64,000 nt of DNA from Flavobacteriaceae bacterium UBA4166 (GCA_002379985.1 DFVG01000008.1:1-64000); one strand, 5' to 3'. Counted from the stretch's first letter, positions 18,495 to 27,294 are shown. Numbers and translations: made by a program. Notes: generated by a model not told the origin, from the sequence alone.

Positions 18495-19900
18495 TCTGTA
18501 TCAACTTTAATATTAAACCCGAACTGCAAAGATACACTTTTTGCCTTAGCTAAATTTCCGTAACGTAACAAGTTATCTAACGCTAAATAAAAGTTAAATT
18601 TTTTAAAGGTAGTAGAAACGCCAACTCCCACATTACTAGTTTCATAGGCGTCATAGGTGTAGGTTGCTTTTGCCGTTAAAAAATCAAAGATTCTTCGATA
18701 ATAATAAAATGTCCCAGCCATTTGCCATCCTTTGGGTCGGGCCATAGAAAAGAATTGGAGTCCGATTGCCTGTTCTCTTTCACTCCCACGACCCATATTT
18801 CTACAATCGCACACTCCAGTTCCCGCTAAAATTCTTCCGAAGCGATATTGCAATCCGCCATTCACCTTTACAGGCCGCATTTGGGTATAAGACGTGGTTG
18901 TGGTATCTACCGCGACCTCCTCAAGAATTTCATCTTCCAGATCATCGTAATATGGAAATGTATCTCCTCCAGCGCTAAGCGGCGGGAAGAGTAATTCAAT
19001 TCCATCTAAAGTGTAATCTCCTTGCGCTGTGTAGTTTTCTGTATTCTTAGTATGAAAAATAGCACCAATATCTAAGGCGCTTGCACTCAAACTTAATCGA
19101 TCGGTGATGTCGTACGTGGCTCCCACATCAACACCTACTCCTAAATTTCCGCCAAATAAAGCTCTCCCTAATAGCTTCCCTCCTATTGGACCTTCATCAA
19201 GGTCTGCAATACCGGAAGTTTCCACACTCATATCGATTCCTTCTAAGCGATGTTCATACACATTTTCATCATCATCCTCTGCTATCGAAGTAACAAAAAC
19301 ACCCTTGTTATTGACCGAACGATAACTAAGCATACTACTATATACTTTGGCTCTCAGTCCCACGGTAAGCTTTTTTGTAAGCTCTTTGTTGACTCCAAAA
19401 TGATATACAGTAAGCAAATCACCTGTGGTACTTAACTGTCCTAGATCAAATTCATAGTCTAAATAATCGCGGTTTCCTTCCCAGCCCAGAATAGCGAGGT
19501 CTCTTGGGTAATAAAAGATAAAATCAAATTCTTGATAGATCCCACCGGACAAGTAAAAATCACTTTGAGTACGCCAACCGAAGTTAAGAATCTCCAATTG
19601 TTGTGTTACTGAAAAAAAATCGGTGTCTTGCATTTCAAAGATCTTCGCATCCACCTTAGCCGTTATATCTTCTCCTGTGGCTCCAAAAATATCATAGGTA
19701 CTAATTCCCGAAGCACCTGCGTTGATATGAATTTGAGAAAACAACGGAATACCGAAGTGTTTTTGCAGCTGGGTCTTGCCTCCGGGATTTACCAATAGCG
19801 ATTGTGGGATTTCTTCAAAACCATACAAAATCTGCTTGTTTTGAGAATACAAGGTACCACTAAGGCTTATAGCCATTACTAAAAATAATACATGCTTCAT
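18491..19900 (-). CDS. Predicted outer membrane beta-barrel, DUF5723-like
   Basis: A 469-residue exported protein (signal peptide MKHVLFLVMAISLSGTLYS). Features recalled from the flavobacterial DUF5723 family are the N-terminal YGFEEIPQSLLVNPGG segment and repeated amphipathic strands (WRTQSDFYLSGGIYQEFDF, LTVGLRAKVYSSMLSYRSV). It ends in FGFNIKVDTE. The fold resembles PorV/FadL-type barrels. Function is unknown; it might be a channel or anchor for the neighbouring lipoproteins. It follows the 185-residue lipoprotein gene by 5 bases and overlaps the next gene by 4. Confidence 0.78.
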   Translation of the reverse strand: MKHVLFLVMAISLSGTLYSQNKQILYGFEEIPQSLLVNPGGKTQLQKHFGIPLFSQIHINAGASGISTYDIFGATGEDITAKVDAKIFEMQDTDFFSVTQQLEILNFGWRTQSDFYLSGGIYQEFDFIFYYPRDLAILGWEGNRDYLDYEFDLGQLSTTGDLLTVYHFGVNKELTKKLTVGLRAKVYSSMLSYRSVNNKGVFVTSIAEDDDENVYEHRLEGIDMSVETSGIADLDEGPIGGKLLGRALFGGNLGVGVDVGATYDITDRLSLSASALDIGAIFHTKNTENYTAQGDYTLDGIELLFPPLSAGGDTFPYYDDLEDEILEEVAVDTTTTSYTQMRPVKVNGGLQYRFGRILAGTGVCDCRNMGRGSEREQAIGLQFFSMARPKGWQMAGTFYYYRRIFDFLTAKATYTYDAYETSNVGVGVSTTFKKFNFYLALDNLLRYGNLAKAKSVSLQFGFNIKVDTE

Positions 19901-19905
19901 AGTAA

Positions 19906-20463
19906 TTATTCTCTCTCCGTGATTTCCAGAAAATAAGTGGTCTTTGATTTTAGCCGTAATGCACCTTCCAGCTCCGCATTGGCTTCGGGAATGGTGACAT
20001 TCACAACCACGCGATCTGCTGAAGTAAGATCTAGGATTTCGGTTCCTTCCACGATTTCTTCAAATGTTGTGATCACCGGGACCGTAGTTGTGCCTTCATT
20101 TACAAAGGTTTGGGCGGTATAGGTCGTGTCGAGCGCTTCGCTGAGAAACTGAAAAGTAACATCAAAATTGCGCGGTATTGAATTTGTAAATTCAAAAAAG
20201 AATTCGGCACGAAGTAAACTCTCCTGTAAGCCTGAATCATCTAAAAACCGAATTTCCGTGGTATCACTTAATGTAAGTCGAGACGTTCCTGTCGTTTCAT
20301 CATAAAAATCACCTGCGGCGACATCAAAATGAATAAGGTTAAGCTCTACCACCGGGCGGGCCGTAATATCACTCGCCTGCTCAAAATCGGTATCTTTAAC
20401 GCAGGAAATTGCCACGACAAACACCGTGAGAAGGACGGTGGGTATCCATAGGTTTGTTTTCAT
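19906..20463 (-). CDS. Small lipoprotein of unknown function
   Basis: 185 residues from the ATG at 20463; a longer reading adds 14 residues that would spoil the signal peptide. The signal peptide is MKTNLWIPTVLLTVFVVAISC, with lipidation at Cys21. The mature part is a beta-sandwich-like sequence (VVELNLIHFDVAAGDFYDE, LLRAEFFFEFTNSIPRNF, LKSKTTYFLEITERE). I recognise no family. It is the first member of the envelope cluster formed with the DUF5723-like barrel, the acidic exported protein and the giant VCBS lipoprotein. Confidence 0.78.
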   Translation of the reverse strand: MKTNLWIPTVLLTVFVVAISCVKDTDFEQASDITARPVVELNLIHFDVAAGDFYDETTGTSRLTLSDTTEIRFLDDSGLQESLLRAEFFFEFTNSIPRNFDVTFQFLSEALDTTYTAQTFVNEGTTTVPVITTFEEIVEGTEILDLTSADRVVVNVTIPEANAELEGALRLKSKTTYFLEITERE

Positions 20464-20510
20464 AGTTTGGGGAAACTTTCTAAAATAACGGAAGTTTATC
20501 CGCAATAGTA

Positions 20511-21200
20511 TTATAGATACGACATAATCTGTGAAATGGTTTCCACAGTTTGATGCCGATGGGTAAACGATTCTTTCCGATAGTTATAAAATAAGGTTTG
20601 CATTCCAAAAGCATGGGCCCCTTCAATATCGGCTTCAAAACTATCCCCGATCATTAAAGAAGAATGCGGATGAGACCCTGTTTTCTTGAGCGCTAGTTCG
20701 AAAATTGCGGGATGTGGTTTTTTCACACCAGCTTCTTCGGAAGTGGTCACGGAATGAAAAAAATGATCGATTTTGCTATTCTTCAACTTGATGTGCTGTA
20801 CCTCTTCAAAACCATTGGTGATGATATGAAGGCGGTATTTTTCAGACAAATAGGACAACACTTCTGTAACTCCTTCAAACAAATAATTATTCTTTGGCAG
20901 TTCTTCAATGTACGTAATGGCCAGCGCATCTAATTGTTCTTCATTGAATTGCATATCGAAAGGCGCAAAAGCATCCCGAAACCTGCCGCGTCTTAGTTCT
21001 ACTTTAGTGATCTCGTTATCCCGATATTGCTTCCAGTAAGAAAGATTGATCGGTTCGTATACTTTTTTAAAATCGGTAAGCGTAAGGTCTATTTTGTGTT
21101 TTAGGAATAATCGTTCGAAGGCTAAGGCCGAATTACGATCAAAATCCCAGAGCGTGTGATCTAGGTCAAAATAAACATCGGTGATATTAGAAAGCTTCAT
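20511..21200 (-). CDS. yjjG: HAD-superfamily nucleotidase, YjjG-like
   Basis: 229 residues from the ATG at 21200, which overlaps the stop of the upstream gene by 4 bases (ATGA); an 11-residue upstream extension is unlikely. HAD motif I is YFDLDHTLWDFD (nucleophile and acid aspartates), motif II is HIITNGFEE, motif III has GVKKPHPAIFE (lysine), and motif IV is LMIGDSFEADIEGA. The DLDHTLWDF version is typical of YjjG pyrimidine nucleotidases, which remove non-canonical pyrimidine nucleotides. Substrate specificity within the HAD family is only inferred. Confidence 0.88.
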   Translation of the reverse strand: MKLSNITDVYFDLDHTLWDFDRNSALAFERLFLKHKIDLTLTDFKKVYEPINLSYWKQYRDNEITKVELRRGRFRDAFAPFDMQFNEEQLDALAITYIEELPKNNYLFEGVTEVLSYLSEKYRLHIITNGFEEVQHIKLKNSKIDHFFHSVTTSEEAGVKKPHPAIFELALKKTGSHPHSSLMIGDSFEADIEGAHAFGMQTLFYNYRKESFTHRHQTVETISQIMSYL

Positions 21201-22480
21201 GCCGAATAGGATTGTTGGAAAAACCGACGCCAAAAGGAACTGGCGTTCGCAGCAAAATTAGTATTACTGAAAATAACCGTAAAGGTACCCTGAACTTCCA
21301 TCACTCGATTTTGAAGTCGTTTTAAATACGGTTCAATCTCTGATAGTTTCATGGTTTCGAATGCTTTGGTGGTCGCAGCAATGGGTTGAATTATTAACGG
21401 TGTTTTAATTTCATAATCAAGATCGTAAAACAAAAAAGGTGTGCATGTTCCCGCCCTAAATCCAGGTGTTTCAGGATATACCATGGTATAATCTCTTGAA
21501 ACCTCTAATTCAATTAGGTTACGATATACTTCTGGAAGCGTTACCGCATAGTGGTCGTTCATGGTAGCAACGATCTGTCGGTTTGTAATAGCCTCCATGG
21601 TTCTTTTTTGTTGCTTCATACGTTCGTAGTCCGAAAGAGTATCGTATGAAAACAACAGCCCCACTTCTTTATAATCTGCTACATATTTTATAAGGCTTCG
21701 GAAACGCTGTCGCTTGGTATCAATACTCTCGTTAAAGAGATTGGATTCCCCTAGCAAAAAGAAGAAGGCAAGTGATCGCTTGCTATCTTTCACCGAATTA
21801 ATGATAAAGTGAAATGTGTCAAAGGCGTCATTTCGAAGATTGAATAGCACCTGAGTTCTTCGATACAAGGGAGCAATGCGCAATCGCCATAGATCTGAAG
21901 CATACCCTATCACCGAACGGAACATCCCTCTATTGGCATATTGATAAGGCACTCTTGCATTGACTACATGATGTTCGGTATAATGATAAGGGGAAAAGAT
22001 CATGTCTGGAAATTGTTGCAATAGGACGTTCTTTAAACGCTGCGCCCAAATATCGATCACGGGCCATTCTAAGAACTCTTCTTTAAAACCGATACTTTCC
22101 TGTGCCGGATAGCGACCCCATTCATCTTTTACCTGAGGCAAATACTCTTCATACCGAGACAGTAAAAAAAATCCGGCAGCGAAGATGTCAAAAGGAAGTA
22201 CGCTCTTTTCTCCCACCGAAAAAAAAGCTTTGACCCCTTCCCAATCTTTCACATGGATCTCAATACTCTCTACCCCTTGTTGTTGCAACAATCCAGCACT
22301 CTGCACAAACAACTCATTTCCTATGGGTTGCTTTCCATACGACATTTTAGGACCCGTATGGGCAATAAAGGTTTCGATGGTGGCGGTAAAATCTACTTTT
22401 ACACCCAGAATTCGGGTGCATATATGTTTAAACACATAATCTATTCTCGGGGTACATTTTTGGGTGTAAACAAGCAGCAT
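21197..22480 (-). CDS. Polysaccharide-deacetylase-like protein (DUF7033 type), catalytic residues apparently lost
   Basis: A 427-residue member of the flavobacterial polysaccharide deacetylase-like family, recognised by DIFAAGFFLLSRYEEYLP, WGRYPAQESIGF and EWPVIDIWAQRLKN (about residues 95-165). The C-terminal part has YPETPGFRAGTCTPFLFYDL. As I recall the active family, a metal-binding Asp-Ile/Val-Asp motif follows the first domain and a GLHPSY motif comes later. Here the matching places read NARVPYQYANRG and GLLFSYDTLSD, so both appear to have lost metal ligands. It is either a non-catalytic relative or uses other residues. The ATG at 22480 lies 6 bases after radC; the end overlaps yjjG by 4. 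Confidence 0.75.
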   Translation of the reverse strand: MLLVYTQKCTPRIDYVFKHICTRILGVKVDFTATIETFIAHTGPKMSYGKQPIGNELFVQSAGLLQQQGVESIEIHVKDWEGVKAFFSVGEKSVLPFDIFAAGFFLLSRYEEYLPQVKDEWGRYPAQESIGFKEEFLEWPVIDIWAQRLKNVLLQQFPDMIFSPYHYTEHHVVNARVPYQYANRGMFRSVIGYASDLWRLRIAPLYRRTQVLFNLRNDAFDTFHFIINSVKDSKRSLAFFFLLGESNLFNESIDTKRQRFRSLIKYVADYKEVGLLFSYDTLSDYERMKQQKRTMEAITNRQIVATMNDHYAVTLPEVYRNLIELEVSRDYTMVYPETPGFRAGTCTPFLFYDLDYEIKTPLIIQPIAATTKAFETMKLSEIEPYLKRLQNRVMEVQGTFTVIFSNTNFAANASSFWRRFFQQSYSA

Positions 22481-22486
22481 GCAGAA

Positions 22487-23185
22487 TTAGATCATCGATT
22501 CGTCCGCAAGGCTAAAATACGCTTTTTCAGTTACAATAAGATGGTCTAGCACTTTTATATCAAGGCTTTCTCCCGCGGTCTTCAGCTTTTTTGTAAGTTG
22601 AATATCACTCGAACTGGGGCGCAAGGTTCCACTGGGGTGATTATGTGCCAAAATAATGGCTACGGCCCCAACGGCGAGGGCATTTTTAAAGACCAAACGC
22701 ACATCTACCAAGGTACCGGTAATCCCCCCTTTACTTAATTGCGTGGTCTGCAATACCCGATTAGAATTATTTAAGTAAACGATCCAAAACTCTTCATGCG
22801 CTAATTCTCCTATCAATGGTTTCATTAACTGAAAGACATCTTCACTACTTGAGATTTTTGGTCGTGTCATGATGGTTTCAGCTTGCCTTCTTTTACCCAA
22901 TTCCATAGCTGCCACGATGGTCAGGGCTTTTGCTTCACCAATTCCTTTGAATTCCATCAGTTGCTGTATGGAGTATTTCCCTAAGGTGTGCAATTTGTTT
23001 TCGGCGGTCGCCAAGATCTTCTGACTGACCCCTACTGCCGACGCCTCCCGGCTTCCGGAACCAATCAAAATAGCAATCAATTCGGCGTCACTTAAAGCCG
23101 CCTTTCCCTTTTGCAGCAGCTTTTCGCGGGGACGATCATCGGCATGCCATTTTTTTATCGAAAAAGAAGAGGACGCATCTTTCAA
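22487..23185 (-). CDS. radC: DNA repair protein RadC (JAB/MPN domain)
   Basis: A 232-residue protein. The N-terminal helix-hairpin-helix region has ADDRPREKLLQKG, ALSDAELIAILIGSG and LMEFKGIGEAKALTI. The C-terminal JAB1/MPN domain has the metal site ILAHNHPSGTLRPSSSDIQLT (His-x-His...Asp) near residues 178-198. RadC proteins were linked to DNA repair, but their real role is unclear. The only plausible start is a TTG, since no in-frame ATG precedes the conserved DRPREKL. It is the first gene of a long minus-strand run and is divergent from the DUF1569 gene. Confidence 0.93.
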   Translation of the reverse strand: MKDASSSFSIKKWHADDRPREKLLQKGKAALSDAELIAILIGSGSREASAVGVSQKILATAENKLHTLGKYSIQQLMEFKGIGEAKALTIVAAMELGKRRQAETIMTRPKISSSEDVFQLMKPLIGELAHEEFWIVYLNNSNRVLQTTQLSKGGITGTLVDVRLVFKNALAVGAVAIILAHNHPSGTLRPSSSDIQLTKKLKTAGESLDIKVLDHLIVTEKAYFSLADESMI

Positions 23186-23250
23186 AACGTAAAAGTTTCT
23201 TGTAGAGAATATTGTATCTTTAATGAGTTCATCGGAAAATTCAAAATAGC

Positions 23251-23694
23251 ATGAAAAATTTATTCAAGGAAGAAGTATATGTCGAAATTCGTGAACGCCT
23301 AGCAGAACTTTCTCCTGAAAGTGACCGTCAATGGGGAAAGATGAGTCCGGCACAAATGTTACATCACTGTCAAGCTCCGCTGAATATTATGCTTGAAAAA
23401 AATGATTACGGATTAAAACCTAATTGGCTTGCCAAAGTAGTGTTCAAGAAAGCGCTCTACAACGACAAGCCTTGGCGTAAAAATTTACCTACCGCCAAAG
23501 CCATGAAGGAAACTGAAGAACGCAATTTTGATGCTGAAATGAAACAGTTAGAAACCCTTTTAGAAGAAGTGCACGACCAACGCAATCGGGAGGAATGGCC
23601 CGTACATCCCGGCTTTGGTCATTTTACCAAAGAACAATACGGAAAGATGCAGTACAAGCATTTAGACCACCACTTACGGCAATTCAATCTCTAA
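23251..23694 (+). CDS. DUF1569 domain protein (DinB-like fold)
   Basis: A 147-residue protein recognised as DUF1569 by QWGKMSPAQMLHHCQAPL near residues 28-45 and HPGFGHFTKEQYGKMQYKHL with DHHLRQFNL at the end. The histidine pattern (H38, H39 and the C-terminal HLDHHL) resembles the metal site of the DinB/YfiT fold. The enzymatic role is unknown; thiol-dependent transferases share this fold. Its TAA stop overlaps the ATG of the next gene (TAATG), so the two are coupled. Confidence 0.85.
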   Translation: MKNLFKEEVYVEIRERLAELSPESDRQWGKMSPAQMLHHCQAPLNIMLEKNDYGLKPNWLAKVVFKKALYNDKPWRKNLPTAKAMKETEERNFDAEMKQLETLLEEVHDQRNREEWPVHPGFGHFTKEQYGKMQYKHLDHHLRQFNL

Positions 23695-24299
23695 TGTACC
23701 CACCGCCCCACCATCAATCCCACCGCAAGGAACATATGATGGCCGTTGCGGAGGCCTGTCCGTTTGGCACACTTGTTACAGCACGCAATGACACGCCTTT
23801 TATTACCCATCTTCCCGTGCTTCTCAACCGAACAGAAGAGCGCCTCATCGCCCATATCGATCGGCAAAATCCGCAATGTGATACCTTAAAACGAGGCGCA
23901 CAAGCAACCGTGGTCTTTAAAGGGCCCGATACTTATATTTCTCCTAGCGTTTATGGCACTTCCCAGCTACCTACGTGGAATTACATCATTGTACATGTTA
24001 CCGGAACCATTGAACCGATAACCGCTTCCAATGCCGTTAAAGATTCTATGGTACAAATGACGTCCTTCTTGGAAGGTGACACCCCTGCCTTTCGATTGGA
24101 GAAAGAGGATCCTAGAATGGACCGACTCGTACCGTACATTTTAGCGTTTGAAATTACAGATCTTAAATGGGAAGGAAAATTTAAACTCTCACAAGACAAA
24201 TCGGTGGATGATAAGAATCGCGCCAAAAGTGCCTTGCTTGAAGAAAGTACAGGTTCATGGCATTCCTTAATAGAAAAAATCTACACCGAATTTATGTAA
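23694..24299 (+). CDS. FMN-binding negative transcriptional regulator, PaiB family
   Basis: 201 residues from the ATG at 23694 (MYPPPHHQSHRKEHM), which overlaps the previous stop as TAATG. The longer upstream reading is just the DUF1569 gene in another frame. Family features are the starting YPPPHH, FGTLVTARNDTPFITHLPVLL, HIDRQNPQCDTL, VVFKGPDTYISPSVY and WNYIIVHVTGTIEP. PaiB proteins have an FMN-binding split barrel; Bacillus subtilis PaiB affects sporulation and protease expression. Whether this homologue regulates transcription or is an oxidoreductase is open. Its last 8 bases overlap mpl on the other strand. Confidence 0.88.
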   Translation: MYPPPHHQSHRKEHMMAVAEACPFGTLVTARNDTPFITHLPVLLNRTEERLIAHIDRQNPQCDTLKRGAQATVVFKGPDTYISPSVYGTSQLPTWNYIIVHVTGTIEPITASNAVKDSMVQMTSFLEGDTPAFRLEKEDPRMDRLVPYILAFEITDLKWEGKFKLSQDKSVDDKNRAKSALLEESTGSWHSLIEKIYTEFM

Positions 24300-25647
24300 G
24301 GTGTTCTTTTATTTCGGTAAAATCTAAACCTCCATAATTTCCGCTACTCATCAACAATAAAACGGAATCTTGATATTCTTCCGTGAATAGAAATGTTTTA
24401 AAATCAGCAGGATCGGTAAAGGTGATCAGGTCTTCTCTTTGAAACGCTTCCTCTATCTGCTCTTGTTTAATTTCTGCGAGTTGCTTGATCATTACGGCAT
24501 GTGGCGAGTAATAGACCACGGCTACATCAGCGGCATCTAAAGCGCCTTGATATTCCGTTAGGAAATCGGGATTCAAACTACTATAGGTATGAAGTTCTAA
24601 ACAGGCGATCAGCTTTCGATCGGGGTATTGTTCTTTCACAGCTTGAGTTGTCGCTTTCACCTTACTAGGAGAATGCGCATAATCTTTGTAGGCTGCAGCC
24701 CGCTCTGTTTCAGCGATGCATTCCAAACGTTTGCTTGCCCCTTTAAAGGTTGCGATCGCTTCGTAGAAATCGGCTTCGTCCACGCCCATCAACTGGCAAA
24801 TCCAACGAGCTCCTTCTAGGTTATTTAAATTGTGTTTTCCGAAAATTTCTAAAGGCATAGGGCCTTCCGGCGTATCCAGAAGTGTAGCTCCATTAGAAAC
24901 CGCATGAGAAGGTGTTTTGTAAGGATATTTTTTAATAGGATTATCTGAAGATTCTACCACCTTAACAACTTCTTCATCTTCCTGATTATAGACCAAAGCA
25001 CCGCCATTGGTGATCTGGGAAACAAATATTTCAAATTGTTTTACGTAGTCCTCAAAGGTTGGAAATACGTTGATATGATCCCAAGCGATCCCACTGAGCA
25101 ATGCAATATTGGGTTGATAGAGGTGAAATTTTGGTCGGAGATCGGTAGCCGAAGACAAATACTCATCGCCTTCTAGCACGATAAAATCATTTTCTTCCGT
25201 AAGATGCACCATGGTATCGAAACCTTCCAATTGCGCGCCTACCATATAATCAACCTCCTTGTCATGGTAGTTCATCACATGGAGGATCATTGAAGTGATG
25301 GTTGTTTTTCCGTGCGATCCTCCAATGACCACCCGCGTTTTTTCTTTGGATTGCTCATACAAGAATTCGGGGTAGCTATAAATGGTGAGGTCTAATTCTT
25401 GTGCGCTAATAAGTTCAGGATTGTCTTTCTTGGCATGCATTCCCAAAATAATAGCGTCAAGAGAAGGATCAATACGCTCGGGATACCAACCCATGGCGTC
25501 AGGCAGGAGTCCTTTAGCGGCTAACCGACTTTTGGAAGGTTCGAAAATGTCGTCATCACTTCCTGTAATTTCGTATCCTTTTTCATGAAGTGCCAAGGCT
25601 AGATTGTGCATGGCACTTCCCCCAATGGCTATAAAATGAATTCGCAT
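24292..25647 (-). CDS. mpl: UDP-N-acetylmuramate:L-alanyl-gamma-D-glutamyl-meso-diaminopimelate ligase
   Basis: A 451-residue Mur ligase. The N-terminal UDP-binding motif is HFIAIGGSAMHNLALALHEKG, the ATP P-loop is VVIGGSHGKTTITSMI (near residue 113), and the central signature is LLSGIAWDHINVFPTFEDY. The C-terminal domain contains YAHSPSKVKATTQAVKEQYPDRK. Mpl re-attaches the recycled murein tripeptide to UDP-MurNAc, bypassing MurC-MurE. MurC is the main alternative; the GGSAMHN start and the YAHSPSK region favour Mpl. It is separated from the TPR gene upstream by a 126-base spacer holding a structured repeat. Confidence 0.88.
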   Translation of the reverse strand: MRIHFIAIGGSAMHNLALALHEKGYEITGSDDDIFEPSKSRLAAKGLLPDAMGWYPERIDPSLDAIILGMHAKKDNPELISAQELDLTIYSYPEFLYEQSKEKTRVVIGGSHGKTTITSMILHVMNYHDKEVDYMVGAQLEGFDTMVHLTEENDFIVLEGDEYLSSATDLRPKFHLYQPNIALLSGIAWDHINVFPTFEDYVKQFEIFVSQITNGGALVYNQEDEEVVKVVESSDNPIKKYPYKTPSHAVSNGATLLDTPEGPMPLEIFGKHNLNNLEGARWICQLMGVDEADFYEAIATFKGASKRLECIAETERAAAYKDYAHSPSKVKATTQAVKEQYPDRKLIACLELHTYSSLNPDFLTEYQGALDAADVAVVYYSPHAVMIKQLAEIKQEQIEEAFQREDLITFTDPADFKTFLFTEEYQDSVLLLMSSGNYGGLDFTEIKEHLT

Positions 25648-25692
25648 GGTAAGATGTTACAATTTTGAAGGTAAAGATACCATCTTTCTTTT

Positions 25693-25760
25693 GCAATAGC
25701 GATAGCGGCAAGTAGCTTTTGCTGGCAAAACTACAGCCAATAGCGCGGCCCCGTCAGGGG
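25693..25760. repeat. REP-like intergenic structured element
   Basis: The 126-base spacer between the TPR gene and mpl contains an imperfect palindrome. GTAG (25712-25715), a bulged C, TTTTGC (25717-25722), TG, GCAAAA (25725-25730) and CTAC (25731-25734) form a hairpin. It is flanked by related blocks AATAGCGATAGCGG and CCAATAGCGCGG and followed by CCCC-GTCA-GGGG (25749-25760). I recall similar CGCTAT/GCCGC hairpin elements between genes in other flavobacterial genomes, but only one copy is in this window. It could act as a terminator or mRNA-end element. Confidence 0.5.
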
Positions 25761-25773
25761 ATTGCCCTAATTA

Positions 25774-26724
25774 TTACAAGGAAAGAATTTGTTCTTTTTC
25801 TTTTTTGGCTTCGGAAAAATCTGGCCGGTCCCGAAGTGCTTTATTGATCCATTGCAGGGCACGGTCTTTATTCCCTAAATTCTTGTAGATCTGCGCCAAG
25901 CGGAAATACGCCCAATCCTTTGGCACCCCATCGCGAACGGTATGATTGGAAATATAGGCTTGCAAGCAACGAATCCCCAATTGCGCTTCGAGATTGTATT
26001 GTGCGGCAATCTTCCCGATCTGATAATTGAGTCGGTTGCGCTGATGCATTTCCAACGACTTTTGATTGGTCTTGATGGCATCACCGGGGCGGTTGTTGTT
26101 TTCGTAAAGATTACTCAACTTTTCGTAGGTGTGCGGTGATCCGCCCACATCTACTGCTTTTTTGTAATAGGTTTCGGCATCGTTGGGGCGATCGCTATAC
26201 TCGGCGATATAACCCAACGAGAGGTAGCCGTCGACCGGAGAAATTTTAAGTAGTTCTTTGGCGTTCTGTAGGGCTTTCTTTTCGCTTCCTCCGAAAATAC
26301 CCGGTACTTGCAAGTAGAACTCTACCAAGGCCCAGCGAGCTTCGATATGACCGGGATCGAGTTGTGCCGCCTTTTCAAAATGGAATTTTATGTCGTCGAC
26401 GATAGTGATCGCTGCCAATTTATTGTCTAGGGCTTTCATCCCGAGAACCCCACCCACTTTGAAATGATAATTGGCATTATTAGGATCTTCTGCTAAGAGT
26501 GGTTTGTAATAATCTAGCGCTTCGTTCCAATTTCTAGTATAGCCCTCAATATCTCCAAGATATTCACGCGAAGCCACATGATTGGGATGCTGCGCCAAGT
26601 AGTCTTGAAACAACGGTTTTGCTTGTTGAAATTTCTCTTGATGAAAAAGCCGCACCGCTTGATCGTAAGAGTGTTGGCTCCAAAGACTTAGCGGGAGTAA
26701 AAGGAGTAAGCAAAAATGTTTCAT
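25774..26724 (-). CDS. Exported tetratricopeptide repeat protein
   Basis: 316 residues from the ATG at 26724 (MKHFCLLLLLPLSLWSQHS, a clear signal peptide); two ATGs further upstream only lengthen the N-terminus. Several TPR units follow, for example YDQAVRLFHQEKFQQAKPLF, WNEALDYYKPLLAEDPNN, HFEKAAQLDPGHIEARWAL, DAETYYKKAVDVGG and DRALQWINKALRDRPDFSEA. TPR arrays mediate protein-protein contacts, here in the periplasm. No partner can be named. It is read in the same direction as mpl and the DUF4136 gene, separated from the latter by 48 bases. Confidence 0.85.
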   Translation of the reverse strand: MKHFCLLLLLPLSLWSQHSYDQAVRLFHQEKFQQAKPLFQDYLAQHPNHVASREYLGDIEGYTRNWNEALDYYKPLLAEDPNNANYHFKVGGVLGMKALDNKLAAITIVDDIKFHFEKAAQLDPGHIEARWALVEFYLQVPGIFGGSEKKALQNAKELLKISPVDGYLSLGYIAEYSDRPNDAETYYKKAVDVGGSPHTYEKLSNLYENNNRPGDAIKTNQKSLEMHQRNRLNYQIGKIAAQYNLEAQLGIRCLQAYISNHTVRDGVPKDWAYFRLAQIYKNLGNKDRALQWINKALRDRPDFSEAKKEKEQILSL

Positions 26725-26772
26725 AGCGTGTGACATGGTCGCAAACATACTAACTTTTTCTGTGAGAATTTA

Positions 26773-27294
26773 TTATGATTTTGGAGGATACTTTTTTAGG
26801 ATCTTCTGAAGCGTATTCTCGTAGTAGCGCACTTTTTGCTCGGGGGTTGCCTTTTCCTTGTACTGTCCGTCGGCTTGTGCTTGCCATATCAAGGCATCAC
26901 TAGAAACATCGATGAGATCGAAGGTAAGTCGTTGGTCTATATTTCGACCGCCGATGGGGATACCTCCACCTACACCCACACCAACGTTTCCGCCGCCGCT
27001 ACCTACACCAAAACCAATAGTGTTTCGAGACGCTGAAATTTGTTCACTCGCATAAAAGTTGATGAGCACTTGCGGGGCATCTGATCGGCTCCAGCCGCGA
27101 CTTTGTAGGAGGCTATCTGTAACACGCATAATGCGTTTCTCGTCTAGACCATTCAATCCCGACTCAATATTCGGGTAATAATTATAGGTAGTGTATTGGG
27201 AGAAGTTCGTTTCTTTATCGTAATCAACGGCCACGGTGGTGCCGCAGGAAACAAAGAGAATGGGTATTGTAAGTAGTATTAGAATAGATTTCAT
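26773..27294 (-). CDS. DUF4136 domain lipoprotein
   Basis: 173 residues from the ATG at 27294. The signal peptide MKSILILLTIPILFVSC gives lipidation at Cys17. DUF4136 features are VDYDKETNFSQYTTYNYYP, the predicted strand SDAPQVLINFYASEQ and DLIDVSSDALIWQAQADGQ. A glycine-rich stretch in the middle (GFGVGSGGGNVGVGVGG) is characteristic of several flavobacterial members. The function of the family is unknown. An upstream 13-codon extension is excluded because it would bury the signal peptide. It follows obgE by 41 bases. Confidence 0.88.
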   Translation of the reverse strand: MKSILILLTIPILFVSCGTTVAVDYDKETNFSQYTTYNYYPNIESGLNGLDEKRIMRVTDSLLQSRGWSRSDAPQVLINFYASEQISASRNTIGFGVGSGGGNVGVGVGGGIPIGGRNIDQRLTFDLIDVSSDALIWQAQADGQYKEKATPEQKVRYYENTLQKILKKYPPKS

